DNA of 22,500 bases. It comes from Cristatella mucedo. Taxonomy: Eukaryota > Bryozoa > Phylactolaemata > Cristatellidae. Both the position numbers and the translations under genes were made by a program. This document shows positions 9,845-19,036 of this stretch, one piece after another (within the stretch, counting starts at the first letter, position 1; the number at the start of each line of letters is the position of its first letter). The stretch covers positions 1,795,001 through 1,817,500 of the forward strand of contig WPIO01000038.1 of assembly GCA_009760855.2 (NCBI GenBank), in the 5' to 3' direction. The notes beneath the pieces were generated by a model, which was not told the origin of the DNA, did not search any database, and was given only the letters and a program-made list of their open reading frames with translations.

Positions 9845-11128
9845 AATGTCCTGTTCCACATTGACCACCTAGATAACCGCATCAACTCCTTAGTCGAGTC
9901 AGCCTACTCGTGCGGTAGCACTCGACGCCCCATATGGGTGCTGCTGTGCCAGAATGAAAGGGTTTAGTCTGAGAGTCCTCGGTGGAAGATTACAGATGGT
10001 GCCAAACTCTGCAACTAGGCTTGCCTGTCGTGAGCGTCGCAGTTGCCCCATCACACCACGTCTCGCCGACCTGCACTGGCTACCAGTCAAGCAACGGATC
10101 GACTTCAAGGTCTTGTCGCTCACTTTTAGGTCACTTCATTCTTTTGCTCCAGCCTATCTCTCAGATCTACTCCCCCACCAGGCCAAGCATCGTACCACCC
10201 GCTTCTCGGAATCCAACAGTTTACCAATACCTCGTACGAACCTCAAATCCTTTGGAGACCGTGCATTTAGTTCGTAATAATAATAATAATAATAATATTG
10301 CACTTGATAAAGCGCCCTCGGAGAACTTAATCTCTTTCTAGGCGCTTTACATTTGCTGCAAAGTGATACGCAATAGAATAGTAAGTAAAATCATGCTTGA
10401 AAAACAAACACAATGAATAACATGGTTAGGGGTTACATGCACTCGGTCAGCATGCAAATGTGGTTAGTGGCAGCATGAACAGTGTCAGCACGCATAAGCA
10501 CATCGAGGACGAATCACAAGGACCCACTAAATGCTGTCCTAAATAGGTATGTTTTTAAGTTTCTTTTAAATGTGGTCAGGTCAGGTGATGTTCTGATGCA
10601 GGTCGGGAGGGAGTTCCAGGCTGTGGGAGCATACGAGCTAAATGCACGGTCTCCAAAGGATTTAAGGTTTGTACGAGGTATTTCTAGACTGTTGGATTCC
10701 GAAAAGCGAGTGGTACGATGCTTTGCCTGATGGGGTAGTATATCTGAAAGATAGGCTGGAGCCATAGAATGAAGAGACCTAAAAGTGAGCGACAAAACCT
10801 TGAAGTCAATATGCTCCCAAAGCCTGAAACTCCCTCCCGACTTGTATCAGAATATCCCCTGACTTGACTACATTTAATAAAAACTTAAAAACACCTATTT
10901 AGGACAGAGTTTGGTGGGTCCCTGTGATTCTTCCTTCGTATGGTTATCTGTGCTGACACTGTGCATGCTGCCACTAACCACATTTCCATGCTGACCCTGT
11001 AATCTTGTTTATCAAGCATGATATTACCCACCATTCAATCACGCTTCCCTTTGCAGCAAATGTAAAGCGCCTAGAAAGAGATTGAATTCTCTAAGGCCGC
11101 TTTCAAGTGCATTATTATTATTATTATA
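9845..11128 (+). mobile_element. CR1/L2-type LINE 3' end, split by a nested copy
   Basis: The plus-strand element encodes the C-terminal region of the LINE reverse transcriptase protein. Matches to the 19.0-20.0 kb copy start near 9848 (LFHIDHLDN compared with MFQSDLLLDD). They resume after an internal deletion at about 9910-9990 with NSATRLACRERR, then LADLHWLPVKQRIDFKVLSL, APAYLSDLLPHQAKHRTTRF, and GDRAFSS at 10253-10273. A minus-strand copy interrupts it at 10277-10809. The host resumes with YAPKA, a stop in place of W, NSLPTC, then the 3' UTR, the terminal hairpin (11063-11100) and (ATT)n ending at about 11128. Stops and the deletion show it is not functional. Confidence 0.85.
10277..10809 (-). 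mobile_element. 5'-truncated LINE copy nested head-on in another LINE
   Basis: A 533-bp minus-strand copy carries (TAA)n, the terminal hairpin, the 3' UTR and an intact C-terminal reading frame (minus, 10514 to about 10806). The frame reads DFKVLSLTFRSLHSMAPAYL through GDRAFSSYAPTAWNSLPTC to a terminal TAFSGSL and stop. It sits between GDRAFSS and YAPKA of the plus-strand host element. At most a TA is shared at the two junctions, so there is no long target duplication. Its uninterrupted frame suggests it is younger than its host. The 5' truncation is typical of target-primed reverse transcription. Confidence 0.85.
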
Positions 11129-11417
11129 AGTTCACCGCCAAAACCGATGGCCCTGAAGTCTGGAGTCGTTCAACCGACTGCAAGCAGACTTGGTTTTACC
11201 TCCACGAATACGCCGCCGCCAGAGCACAGCGTCGATCGGGCTCTTCCGGTCAGTGAAGCCAGTGGCTGAAAAAAGTACGCCGTAAAAGGCGCCGATCGAC
11301 TGGACTCTCGCCGAGCATCCGGACTCGGCCGGCACCGCAGCCCAACCCAGTGCCGGCGCTCGTGTCAGAGCTGGCTTTACGATAGGAGGCAGCAGGAGGA
11401 CAGGTCGCCGCGGGCGA

Positions 11418-11473
11418 CCAATTGGGTGGTGAACTGGGCCGACCAATGGCGGCGCTTCGCACCCCCACGTGAC
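11418..11473 (+). promoter_or_regulatory. TATA-less promoter motif cluster upstream of the VGLL4-like exon
   Basis: Within 56 bases there are CCAATTGGG (11418-11426, a CCAAT box readable on both strands), CCAATGG (11443-11449) overlapping ATGGCGGC (a YY1-like motif), and CACGTGAC (11466-11473, a USF/MITF-type E-box). All sit in a CpG-rich context about 310-370 bases upstream of the first ATG. No TATA box is seen. This motif set is typical of housekeeping CpG-island promoters in animals. Activity and the exact start site are inferred. Confidence 0.5.
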
Positions 11474-11674
11474 ATGGGCGAATTCCGATCGTTTTTTTCT
11501 TATTGTGCGGCTCGCCTAGGGCCTCGGGCTCCGTGTTTGCCGTCGAGCAGTTTATCTGCTGGCGGCGATAGGGAAGGAAGCGGCGACTCAGCGAGTGCAG
11601 CCGCGGATAGCCTGAGCAGGCGGGCTGCGCGAGAAGCGATCGGGACCGCCGCGAATCTGCCGAGCGAGGCGCGA

Positions 11675-11779
11675 GTGAGTCGCTGAGCCGCGCCGCGCTA
11701 GCGTCGCTCGGCCGCCGGCGCGTCCCGCGACGCTGCGCTCCCGATGCTGACGGCGGCGGCGCTGCGCTCGCCGTTGCAG
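11675..11779 (+). other. Possible short intron in the 5'UTR
   Basis: A GTGAGT donor lies at 11675-11680. A TGCTGAC branch-point-like heptamer lies near 11747. A TTGCAG acceptor has its AG at 11778-11779, five bases before the ATG at 11785. Together they would define a 105-bp intron in the leader. The tract before the AG is not strongly pyrimidine-rich, so this may be unspliced leader instead. Confidence 0.35.
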
Positions 11780-11784
11780 GAGTG

Positions 11785-11860
11785 ATGGAGTCTCCCCTGG
11801 AAGTGCTCAGCAGAGTAGCTTTCATGGTCAACAAGAGCCTGCCTCAGCAAGGCGACTACG
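11785..11860 (+). CDS. VGLL4-like: First coding exon of a VGLL4-like (Vestigial-like 4) gene
   Basis: The ATG at 11785 opens MESPLEVLSRVAFMV, then NKSLPQQGDY, and the exon ends at 11860 before a consensus donor (ACG/GTGAGT). The first 15 residues match vertebrate VGLL4, which I recall as METPLDVLSRAASLV, at 10 positions, and most of the differences are conservative. VGLL4 proteins are nuclear co-regulators that bind TEAD factors through C-terminal TDU motifs and oppose YAP, acting in the Hippo pathway; Drosophila Tgi is the fly counterpart. The exon ends in phase 1 with G. As I recall, the human first exon also joins in this phase to a Glu codon. A CpG-island promoter lies upstream, and reading past the donor gives only composition-driven sequence. 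The TDU motifs were not found, so the rest of the gene must lie in later exons, probably beyond the window. Confidence 0.68.
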
Positions 11861-12750
11861 GTGAGTCGGTCGACCGTCGTGGCCGTACCTACCCCCCCCC
11901 CCCGCGGCGCCAGCTGATCTCGTCTCGCTCGCTCGTCACTGGCGCTGCCTCCGCTCCGAAATCGCGCGCGGGCGACCTCGAGCGGTCGGTCGCTGCGGGT
12001 TTCGTCATTAGACGCTCTCGCCGCCGGCGGCGGCCGGTGCTAGTCCGGTAGCGGCGTGAGCTATCGCTGTCGGTCGGCGTCGACGATTTGGCGAGCGCCG
12101 CCGGCTCGTAGCTCGCACTCGGCGGCACTACGTAGCGGTCGATACAATAGGAACCGCTAATGCAAAAGAAACAAAGCACGCGCGCGCGCTGCGTCGGCTG
12201 GCATTTCCCGGCTAATGCCGATGCATCAAGACTCATTCATCTGCTGAATCATGAGCAGAGCATGCCGGCGTTCGCGACGACGGGAGCGGGTCATCGGGTG
12301 GAGCTGTCGCCTTCGATTTGCCGCGACTGACGTCGGAGCGGCGCCGTAGCAACGATCGCCTCTACCCCCTAACCGCGAGCCCCGGCGAGCCCCGCAGAGT
12401 CGACCGTCGACGTAGTTTTCTTTCCCACCCAGTCGCAACCTACGTCATCCTCCCTCCCTAGTCTCTCTCGCCCCGGGGTCTCGGGGCGAGAGAGACTAGG
12501 GAGCCGCTGCTCGGACGGATCTGCGAGAGCTTGGCCAGTGCCGTAGTCGGTCCACTGGCGGTTCGCTGCTGCGATGCAGCTCAGGTCTCGGTCGATCATT
12601 AGCCATGACATCCGGTGCTGATTAGTGCTGCAAGGGGGCGGGGCGGCCGTGGTCGTACCGAGGAATCGTACAATGGAGCTCAGCCTTTACCCGAGGCGTC
12701 CAGCATCCGGCTCTTCGGATACGATACAGCAGGCCCCCGACCGGCCCCTC
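11861..12750 (+). other. CpG-rich start of the putative first intron
   Basis: The stretch begins with the GTGAGT donor. It contains a run of 12 C (11892-11903), GC-rich sequence open on both strands, and the perfect inverted repeat annotated separately. No coding exon with homology was found. Confidence 0.4.
12454..12503. repeat. Perfect 21-bp inverted repeat with 8-base loop
   Basis: The left arm at 12454-12474 (starting CTCCCTAGTCTC, ending CGCCCC) is the exact reverse complement of the right arm at 12483-12503 (starting GGGGCGAG, ending CTAGGGAG). The spacer is GGGGTCTC. The 21 paired bases have no mismatch. It lies in the CpG-rich part of the putative first intron of the VGLL4-like gene. 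Confidence 0.95.
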
Positions 12751-12790
12751 GGTTTGCTTAAGTAAAGATCACGAGATGAAGGCCATCAGT

Positions 12791-12875
12791 TGAGCCGCGA
12801 TGGCACACTGAGTAAGGCACTTGCTTATCATGACCTCGGTCCCGAGGTCGCGGGTTCGAATCCTGCGGTGAACGA
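12791..12875 (+). repeat. tRNA-derived SINE head (tRNA-like, not a functional tRNA)
   Basis: An A-box-like TGGCACACTGAGTAAGGC starts at 12801. A perfect B box GGTTCGAATCC lies at 12853-12863, inside a T-arm-like stem (GCGGG/CCTGC). Between them sits an 8-bp hairpin GACCTCGG-TC-CCGAGGTC (12832-12849) where a long variable arm would be. The acceptor stem ends do not pair, so this is a SINE or tRNA pseudogene, not a tRNA gene. The rest of the SINE could extend to about 12960, but its end is not evident. Confidence 0.6.
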
Positions 12876-12964
12876 ACGATCCTGTATTGCCGCTGCAAGT
12901 GGTAAAGGCTATTCTGTCTCTGTACAAAAGAGGCTGTTAAATCAGCTAGTACTAGACGGAGTCG

Positions 12965-13600
12965 GCGAAAAGACATAGCCATCGTCCAGTACGTCGTACA
13001 TACGACGCAGGCCAAAATGCGACCCACAGCACATTGCATGTTGCATATTGGGCAAGTTGCATACGTTGTAAGAAGAGAAATATCGTTGGCAGCAGGATCT
13101 CCATAGTTAGCTGTGCTGGATGTGTGCCACTACCTTTGCATCATATTTATTTTCGACGGGACTGTTTCCCTTCTGGAGCAATTGGCCTCTCTCAGCAGAC
13201 CTGTTGCGGTTCTCCTCGTTCACTCAGCTTAGCAGCCTGCCACACTCATCGAATGAAATTGCCTCCCTCGTGCTACATAGTTAGCAATGAACTAGGCATG
13301 AACGTAGGAGCCTGCTAGCACCCATCCCATACCTAAGGACAGGTGCTAGTCGATTACGCGACGTTACGTCGCTGCTGTCGATGAATTCTACACGTTACTG
13401 AAGTGTGCCCAAGGTTCGGGCTCACCAGCAACATGTACTCAGGCAGACATTTCTATCGGCAAGTCTTCCTGTGAGCGGAGCCGTAGCGTATCGGAATGTT
13501 CCGGACCATGAGATCAGTGGTTAAGTAAAATGAATAGGATTCTTGATAAGTAGAATAAATCTTTCGTCCTGAACTGTTTGATCCTGGTGATGTTTGCCAA
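12965..13600. other. Unassigned intronic or intergenic DNA
   Basis: Mixed-composition DNA. No exon with homology, no RNA gene and no repeat shared with other parts of the window was recognised. Confidence 0.3.
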
Positions 13601-13607
13601 TTGACTA

Positions 13608-14123
13608 ATGCAGCACCATTGCCAGGCGGCTCACTGCGCCTCAATGGAAATTTGGGTGAGGCGGCAAACCAACGAGCCATGTCCGTCCGAAAAGAATGTC
13701 ACTGGGTTATATAAGTCAATATACGCACCCTTGCTCCCAAAAGCTACTCGATTACTGCTCGTTGTGCTGCTGCTGCTGCTGCAGCTCTCGCCGGCCGTGG
13801 CCGGTTTGAGTAGCACCGCTGTGGCGCCATACTCGTTGCAGCCAGCCTCCACAAATATGGCGCTGAGCTGGGTCGCCTCAGCTGCTGGCGCGGCAAAGAC
13901 TTTGCTGAGCTCCAACGGCTGGAACGGCGTCGGAAGAAAAGTGCTAGCAGTGCAGTGTGCGCCGACGGGCGGTTCTCGGAGCAAGATCGCACTGTCATGG
14001 CTGACGAGGCGACGAAGGAGGAGTCAAAGCAGCGAGACAGCATCGAGAGCCATCGGTAAGCTAAGCACCTGTGCCTTTGCATCCGGGCTTGTCTCGGTAG
14101 CTAGACCGGCTCGGCTCGGTTAA
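13608..14123 (+). CDS. Unrecognised 171-codon open frame with hydrophobic segment
   Basis: An ATG at 13608 opens 171 codons. Near residues 45-66 it has a leucine-rich stretch (ATRLLLVVLLLLLQLSPAVAG) that resembles a signal peptide or membrane segment. It is encoded partly by a (CTG)n run at 13764-13781, which could produce such a peptide by chance. The remainder is Ser/Ala-rich and then Arg-rich, with no domain. A second frame over 13842-14055 is also open and splice-flanked, so both cannot be coding there. No family was recognised. Confidence 0.17.
   Translation: MQHHCQAAHCASMEIWVRRQTNEPCPSEKNVTGLYKSIYAPLLPKATRLLLVVLLLLLQLSPAVAGLSSTAVAPYSLQPASTNMALSWVASAAGAAKTLLSSNGWNGVGRKVLAVQCAPTGGSRSKIALSWLTRRRRRSQSSETASRAIGKLSTCAFASGLVSVARPARLG
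13842..14055 (+). CDS. Candidate internal exon, protein unknown
   Basis: A stop-free frame is bounded by a TTGCAG acceptor (AG at 13840-13841) and a GTAAGC donor (14056-14061). It encodes about 71 residues including RGKDFAELQRLERRRKKSAS and DEATKEESKQRDSIESHR, a charged helical or coiled-coil-like peptide. An in-frame TAG lies upstream at 13811 and a TAA overlaps the donor, so the open stretch closely fits the splice sites. The exon begins with two bases completing a codon, which is phase-compatible with the VGLL4-like exon ending at 11860 (about one chance in three). It does not resemble the vertebrate VGLL4 second exon. It may belong to that gene, to another one, or be a chance frame. Confidence 0.3.
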
Positions 14124-14517
14124 CTGAGAGAATAGTAGCAGCTCGCTTTTCAGTGTCACATTTGCTGCCTCTCAGCTCCAGGAATGTGTGCAGGAATATG
14201 CACTAATGAACAGTCGCATGCCGGTCCGGTCGGTAGGCCAGTTTTGCATATGTGTGACCATCAGTAGCTACGTCTGGGGGTATCGGAATTCGATGGCCTA
14301 ATCAACATCTTGGACCCTTTGAGCGCCCTTGAGCAATGTGTGGGCAGACCGAAGAATTCAGTGGGGCGGTAACTGTCTGCACTACCACGCATACATAAAA
14401 CGTCCACATTCCTTAGTATGGTGATTCAGCTATCCGAAAGTGAACCATTCGTGCACTATTGGCTTTGCTTGTACAGGCCATTGCTGGATGCCAGTATGCC
14501 TGACGTTATATCGCTAG
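14124..14517. other. Unassigned stretch
   Basis: No gene, RNA or repeat signal was recognised between the candidate exon and the next LINE copy. Confidence 0.3.
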
Positions 14518-14804
14518 TCTGAAGACCGTGCCTTTAGTTGGTGTTATCCCGAAGCCTGGAATTCACTCCTGACTGACGTCACGACATCACCTAACTTGAC
14601 GATATTTAAAAAGAAGACGAGACTCCACCTGTTCCTCGCAGCATGCGGTGTGAGTTTTCCTTTATTCGGTGATGCATGCTGTTACTGAACATGGCTGAAC
14701 AATTGACCTGCTTCTTGTGCAGCATACACAAAGTGCCTAAAAAGAGGCTAAGTTATTTTAGGGCGGAGAGCAAACGTCGAACTGTCATTATTAATTACTA
14801 TAAT
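14518..14804 (+). mobile_element. Diverged LINE 3' end, same family
   Basis: Plus-strand sequence starting GACCGTGCCTTTAGTTGG aligns with the GDRAFSS segment of the other copies. It continues EAWNSL, then TSPNLTIFKKK and a short 3' UTR. The terminal hairpin region is degraded (AAGTGCCTAAAAAGAGGC from 14731), followed by an ATTATT-like tail. Many substitutions mark it as older than the other copies. Confidence 0.7.
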
Positions 14805-14899
14805 TCTTTGCTGGCTATTTCGGCAAACTAGCATTTGGGCATGGCTTTAAGAAGTTTCCGGGTTCGAATTTTTCAGGCGATAGATATGTCCCCAGTAAT

Positions 14900-15000
14900 T
14901 TGCAATTTAATATAAGCAGGGGACTTCGGCAGGGCGTGAGGCTGCGACGCGATACCTTGGACTTGGTATTCGAAATGGTGCTTCAAAGTTCAACAACCAG
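14900..15000 (+). mobile_element. Reverse transcriptase scrap of a second LINE type
   Basis: The frame reads QFNISRGLRQGVRLRRDTLD, then LVFEMVLQ. It resembles the conserved block RGLRQGD.LSP..FDLV.E of reverse transcriptases that differ from the CR1/L2-type block (GVPQGS.LGP) at 3668 in this window. The GD/LSP part is corrupted. The piece is only about 100 bases long and abuts the LINE 3' end that follows. The element family (RTE-like or another) cannot be settled. Confidence 0.45.
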
Positions 15001-15006
15001 TCAAAG

Positions 15007-15048
15007 TTTTTGTTTTCGGAATCCAAATTTTTTGTTTTCGGAATCCAA
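15007..15048 (+). repeat. 22-bp tandem duplication at a LINE junction
   Basis: TTTTTGTTTTCGGAATCCAA occurs at 15007-15026 and again at 15029-15048. The second copy runs into the normal LINE sequence (ESNSLQIPRTNL). Confidence 0.9.
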
Positions 15049-15465
15049 CAGTCTACAAATACCTCGTACAAACCTCAAATCCTTTGGAGACCGCGCATTT
15101 AGTTCGTATGCTCCCAAAGCCTGGAACTCCCTCCCGACCTGCGTCAGAACATCCCCTGACCTGACCAAATTTAAAAAGAACTTAAAAACACACCTACTTT
15201 TGACAGCATTTAGTGGGTCCCTGTGATTCGTCCTTCATGTGCTTGTGCGTGCTGACACTGTGCATGCTGCCTCTAACCACATTTGCATGCTGACCCTGTG
15301 CATGTCACCCCTAACCATGTTATTCATTTTGTTTGTTCATCAAGCATGATATTACTCACCATTCAATTGCATTTCCCTTTGAAGCAAATGTAAAGCGCCT
15401 AGAGGGAGAGATCGATTATCTGAGGCGTTTTATCAAGTGCATTATTATTTTTACTATTATAATAA
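15029..15465 (+). mobile_element. 5'-truncated LINE 3' end, intact C-terminal frame
   Basis: A plus-strand copy encodes the family's C-terminus (ESNSLQIPRTNLKSFGDRAF, then SSYAPKAWNSLPTCVRTSP, and so on to TAFSGSL and a stop at 15224-15226). A 3' UTR with GCATGCTGACCCTGTG-type sequence follows, then the terminal hairpin (AAAGCGCCTAGAGGGAGAG from 15392) and an ATTATT tail. It is colinear with the 10277-10809 and 19037-20045 copies. The frame has no stops, suggesting it is fairly young, although it is 5'-truncated and so inactive. Confidence 0.85.
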
Positions 15466-15551
15466 CCAGTCCACCGTGTCGGCTCAGTGCAACCCGGGCT
15501 TTGAATACTTTATGAACCTCAAGTGCATTTGACGTGCTTCACCACGGTGCC

Positions 15552-16800
<1,249 letters not shown>

Positions 16801-16801
16801 G

Positions 16802-16895
16802 GGCTCCAGCAGTCAGCAGGTGCCCTAGCCTCCCATAGGTTCCGGCACTCAGCAGGTGGCCTAGTAATCCATGGGCTCTAGCTGTCGGCGCCTAT
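16802..16895. repeat. 36-bp minisatellite, about 2.5 imperfect copies
   Basis: Units at 16802-16837 and 16838-16873 share the pattern GG(C/T)TCC(A/G)GCA, then CTCAGCAGGTG or GTCAGCAGGTG, then CCTAG, a variable part and CCAT or CCCATA. A third partial unit begins GGCTCTAGCTGTCGGCG at 16874. Confidence 0.65.
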
Positions 16896-16899
16896 AGGA

Positions 16900-18483
16900 A
16901 TGTAGCTGGTGCTTACCGCTATGAGCCGGCCCGGCTGCCCTGGCCTTAACAGACCACCCGAATGGCACCCCGAGCGCCCTCTGTGTCCCTTAATAATTGG
17001 CTGAAATGCTCAAAGTCATGATTGAATAATAGCCAAAGCACCATCTTGGATTCACCAATGGGACTCGGCCTGTCACTTTATATAATTCATTAGTCTCTTG
17101 CCTGTATATTCCGGGACGCCGCCCCTTCACGATTAGCTGCTTTTGACCAGGTATGTACATCGGCAAGAGGGCCAACTAGCACGCCCCCTTGGATTATTCT
17201 GACGGTGCACGTCAATGCGATTGCGGTGCATACTATGCTCTTTCAGCATTCCTAAGATGGTATGCTCGTGGAAATGTAAAGGTCGGTTCCCCTTTGTGAC
17301 TTGATCGGACCTGCGCCTATGCCTTTGAGTTTTTATTTTGTTAATCAGCAAGTTTCACTTGTTTCGTGCCAAATTGTGGGAAACAGATCCTCGCGGATGA
17401 GTCCTGAAAAGCTTGTCCTGGATTATTGAATTTACCTTCCTTTCTTCGCCATGAGGACACGCTAAGACACCTTAAGTTCAGACATACAGGCCAACCTTAC
17501 GGCCAAATAATTCCGTCAGCTGACTTTCTGTAACCCTTCCAATGGTCTCCCATGTCCAGTGCATGCTATGCCGTAAATGCTTGAGGACTAATAATTGGGT
17601 AAAGAAAAACTCACCGGTCAGCACCATTAAAGCACTCTTAAAAGAACAGCCAAAGCACAATCTTGTCATATGCCCAAGGTTAATCGCGACTGTCTTTGCT
17701 GGTCTGAGGGCGACACACCCACCTCGATCGGCGGCATCTTAGTCTCGATGGGACAAAGCCCTTGGGTGGATTCCTGGCTCCTCAATAGCTCCCTTTCTCG
17801 TGTCAAAGGCTCGGGACAGCTTGCGATTCGTCAGGCTCATTGCACGCCTGCGATTAAAATTACCCTCGTTCTAATGGGATTACCACCGACCGATGGACCT
17901 GCGGCCATTTTGAGCCGGAAACGGCTGGGGAGCTGCTGATTAAAGTAATTCCACTGTCGGACGTAGGTCTAACCTCAGCCTGATTTCCAATGTGACCTTG
18001 GTGAAGGATGCCCTATCCAACCATAAGTGGAATGTAACATTTCAGGTCAATTGGTCCTAGGCTTTGGGGAATTTCAGCCTCTCAATTGAACTGATCACGG
18101 TTGATTTGAGCAGCTGCTGTACTTTCCGCTGCAAGAGCCCCCTCCCCAAGTCCGGCCACAAAAGCATGAAAATTGTAATAGCCGTGGAAGGTATCCGAAT
18201 GGTAAGCGTCCCTCTTTTGGCTCCGTTGGAGCTCGTGATTTCATACCTGACAATGCTTTAGCGTTTCCTTTCTTTTAGCAGCTGCTGGCCGTATGTGCAG
18301 GCATGTGCTTTCCACTGCACTATCTGACCGTGGAACTCACAGCTACCATTTCTGCGCTGCAGACTTGGTTCCTGCCGTTGATTCTGGCATATCCTTCCCA
18401 GAGCTCAATCCTTTCCATCATTGCTCTGCACTCGTTGTGCTTCACTCTCAAACTGCTCTAGGCTGCCTTCCTCTTTTGCTTCT
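16900..18483. other. Unassigned stretch
   Basis: Moderate GC. Short frames occur on both strands with no domain. Two places share a short similarity, AGCCAAAGCACCATCTTG (17031-17048) and AGCCAAAGCACAATCTTG (17648-17665), which may mark an old repeat. A GTAAGC donor-like site lies at 18201, but no matching exon with homology was seen. Confidence 0.3.
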
Positions 18484-18780
18484 CTGAACTGGCCACACGA
18501 ACGTACATATATAGAAATATATGTAGCCTCAACTTTAATAAATATTTGTAAGCAATTATAATGATAATAGCAAAACTGCTATAATAAATAATTTGTATAC
18601 AAGCGACTCAGTTCTCTTGGTGTACTATGCAAATTTATTGTTTTTGGTAATGTTATTGTTGTTTTTATTATTTTTATATTTCCCAAAGAAATAACTTAAT
18701 CCTTTTCTAGATAATTTAGGCTGGAAAGAAACATTTCAATGATTAGTATTACCACCAAACATTTTGTGATGCTTTATATG
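18484..18780. other. AT-rich stretch
   Basis: AT-rich DNA with an alternating ATATAT-like segment (18507-18524), AATAAA hexamers near 18537 and 18583, and T-rich runs around 18640-18680. No gene was seen. It could include an old 3' end or transposon remains. Confidence 0.35.
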
Positions 18781-18792
18781 CAGCATCTGTTA

Positions 18793-18853
18793 ATTCCCTA
18801 AGGAGAGATTTAGTTCTCAGAGGGCGCTATACAAATACATTACTATTATTTTT
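18793..18853 (+). mobile_element. LINE 3' tail remnant, plus strand
   Basis: The hairpin region AGGAGAGATTTAGTTCTCAG and GGGCGCTATACAAATACATT, then an ATTATT-like tail, match the terminal module of the LINE family with substitutions. Confidence 0.6.
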
Positions 18854-18868
18854 AGCATACCTAATTTA

Positions 18869-19015
18869 AGCACGCATAAGAACATAAAGGACAATTCACG
18901 CTTATGGATAAAATGCTATTAAGAATGAGTTTACAAATTACTTTTAAATTTAAACGTATTTGCCAAGTCTGATAATGTCCTGTGGTCAGCTTAGGAGATC
19001 TGAAGTCGGGGATGC
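18869..19015 (-). mobile_element. Old LINE 3' fragment, minus strand
   Basis: AGCACGCATAAGAACATAAA, followed by a stretch ending TTTAAACGTATTTGCCAAGT and GATAATGTCCTG, aligns with the 3' UTR and C-terminal coding end of the minus-strand copy immediately to its right (19225-19345), with many substitutions. It lacks its own terminal tail and directly precedes the younger copy. Confidence 0.65.
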
Positions 19016-19036
19016 TTGTTTAAATGATTGACAATT

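Noticed and set aside
14857-14872. CCGGGTTCGAATTTTT, B-box-like
   Set aside because: No matching A box or stem at the right distance upstream. Probably chance or an unreadably old SINE scrap.
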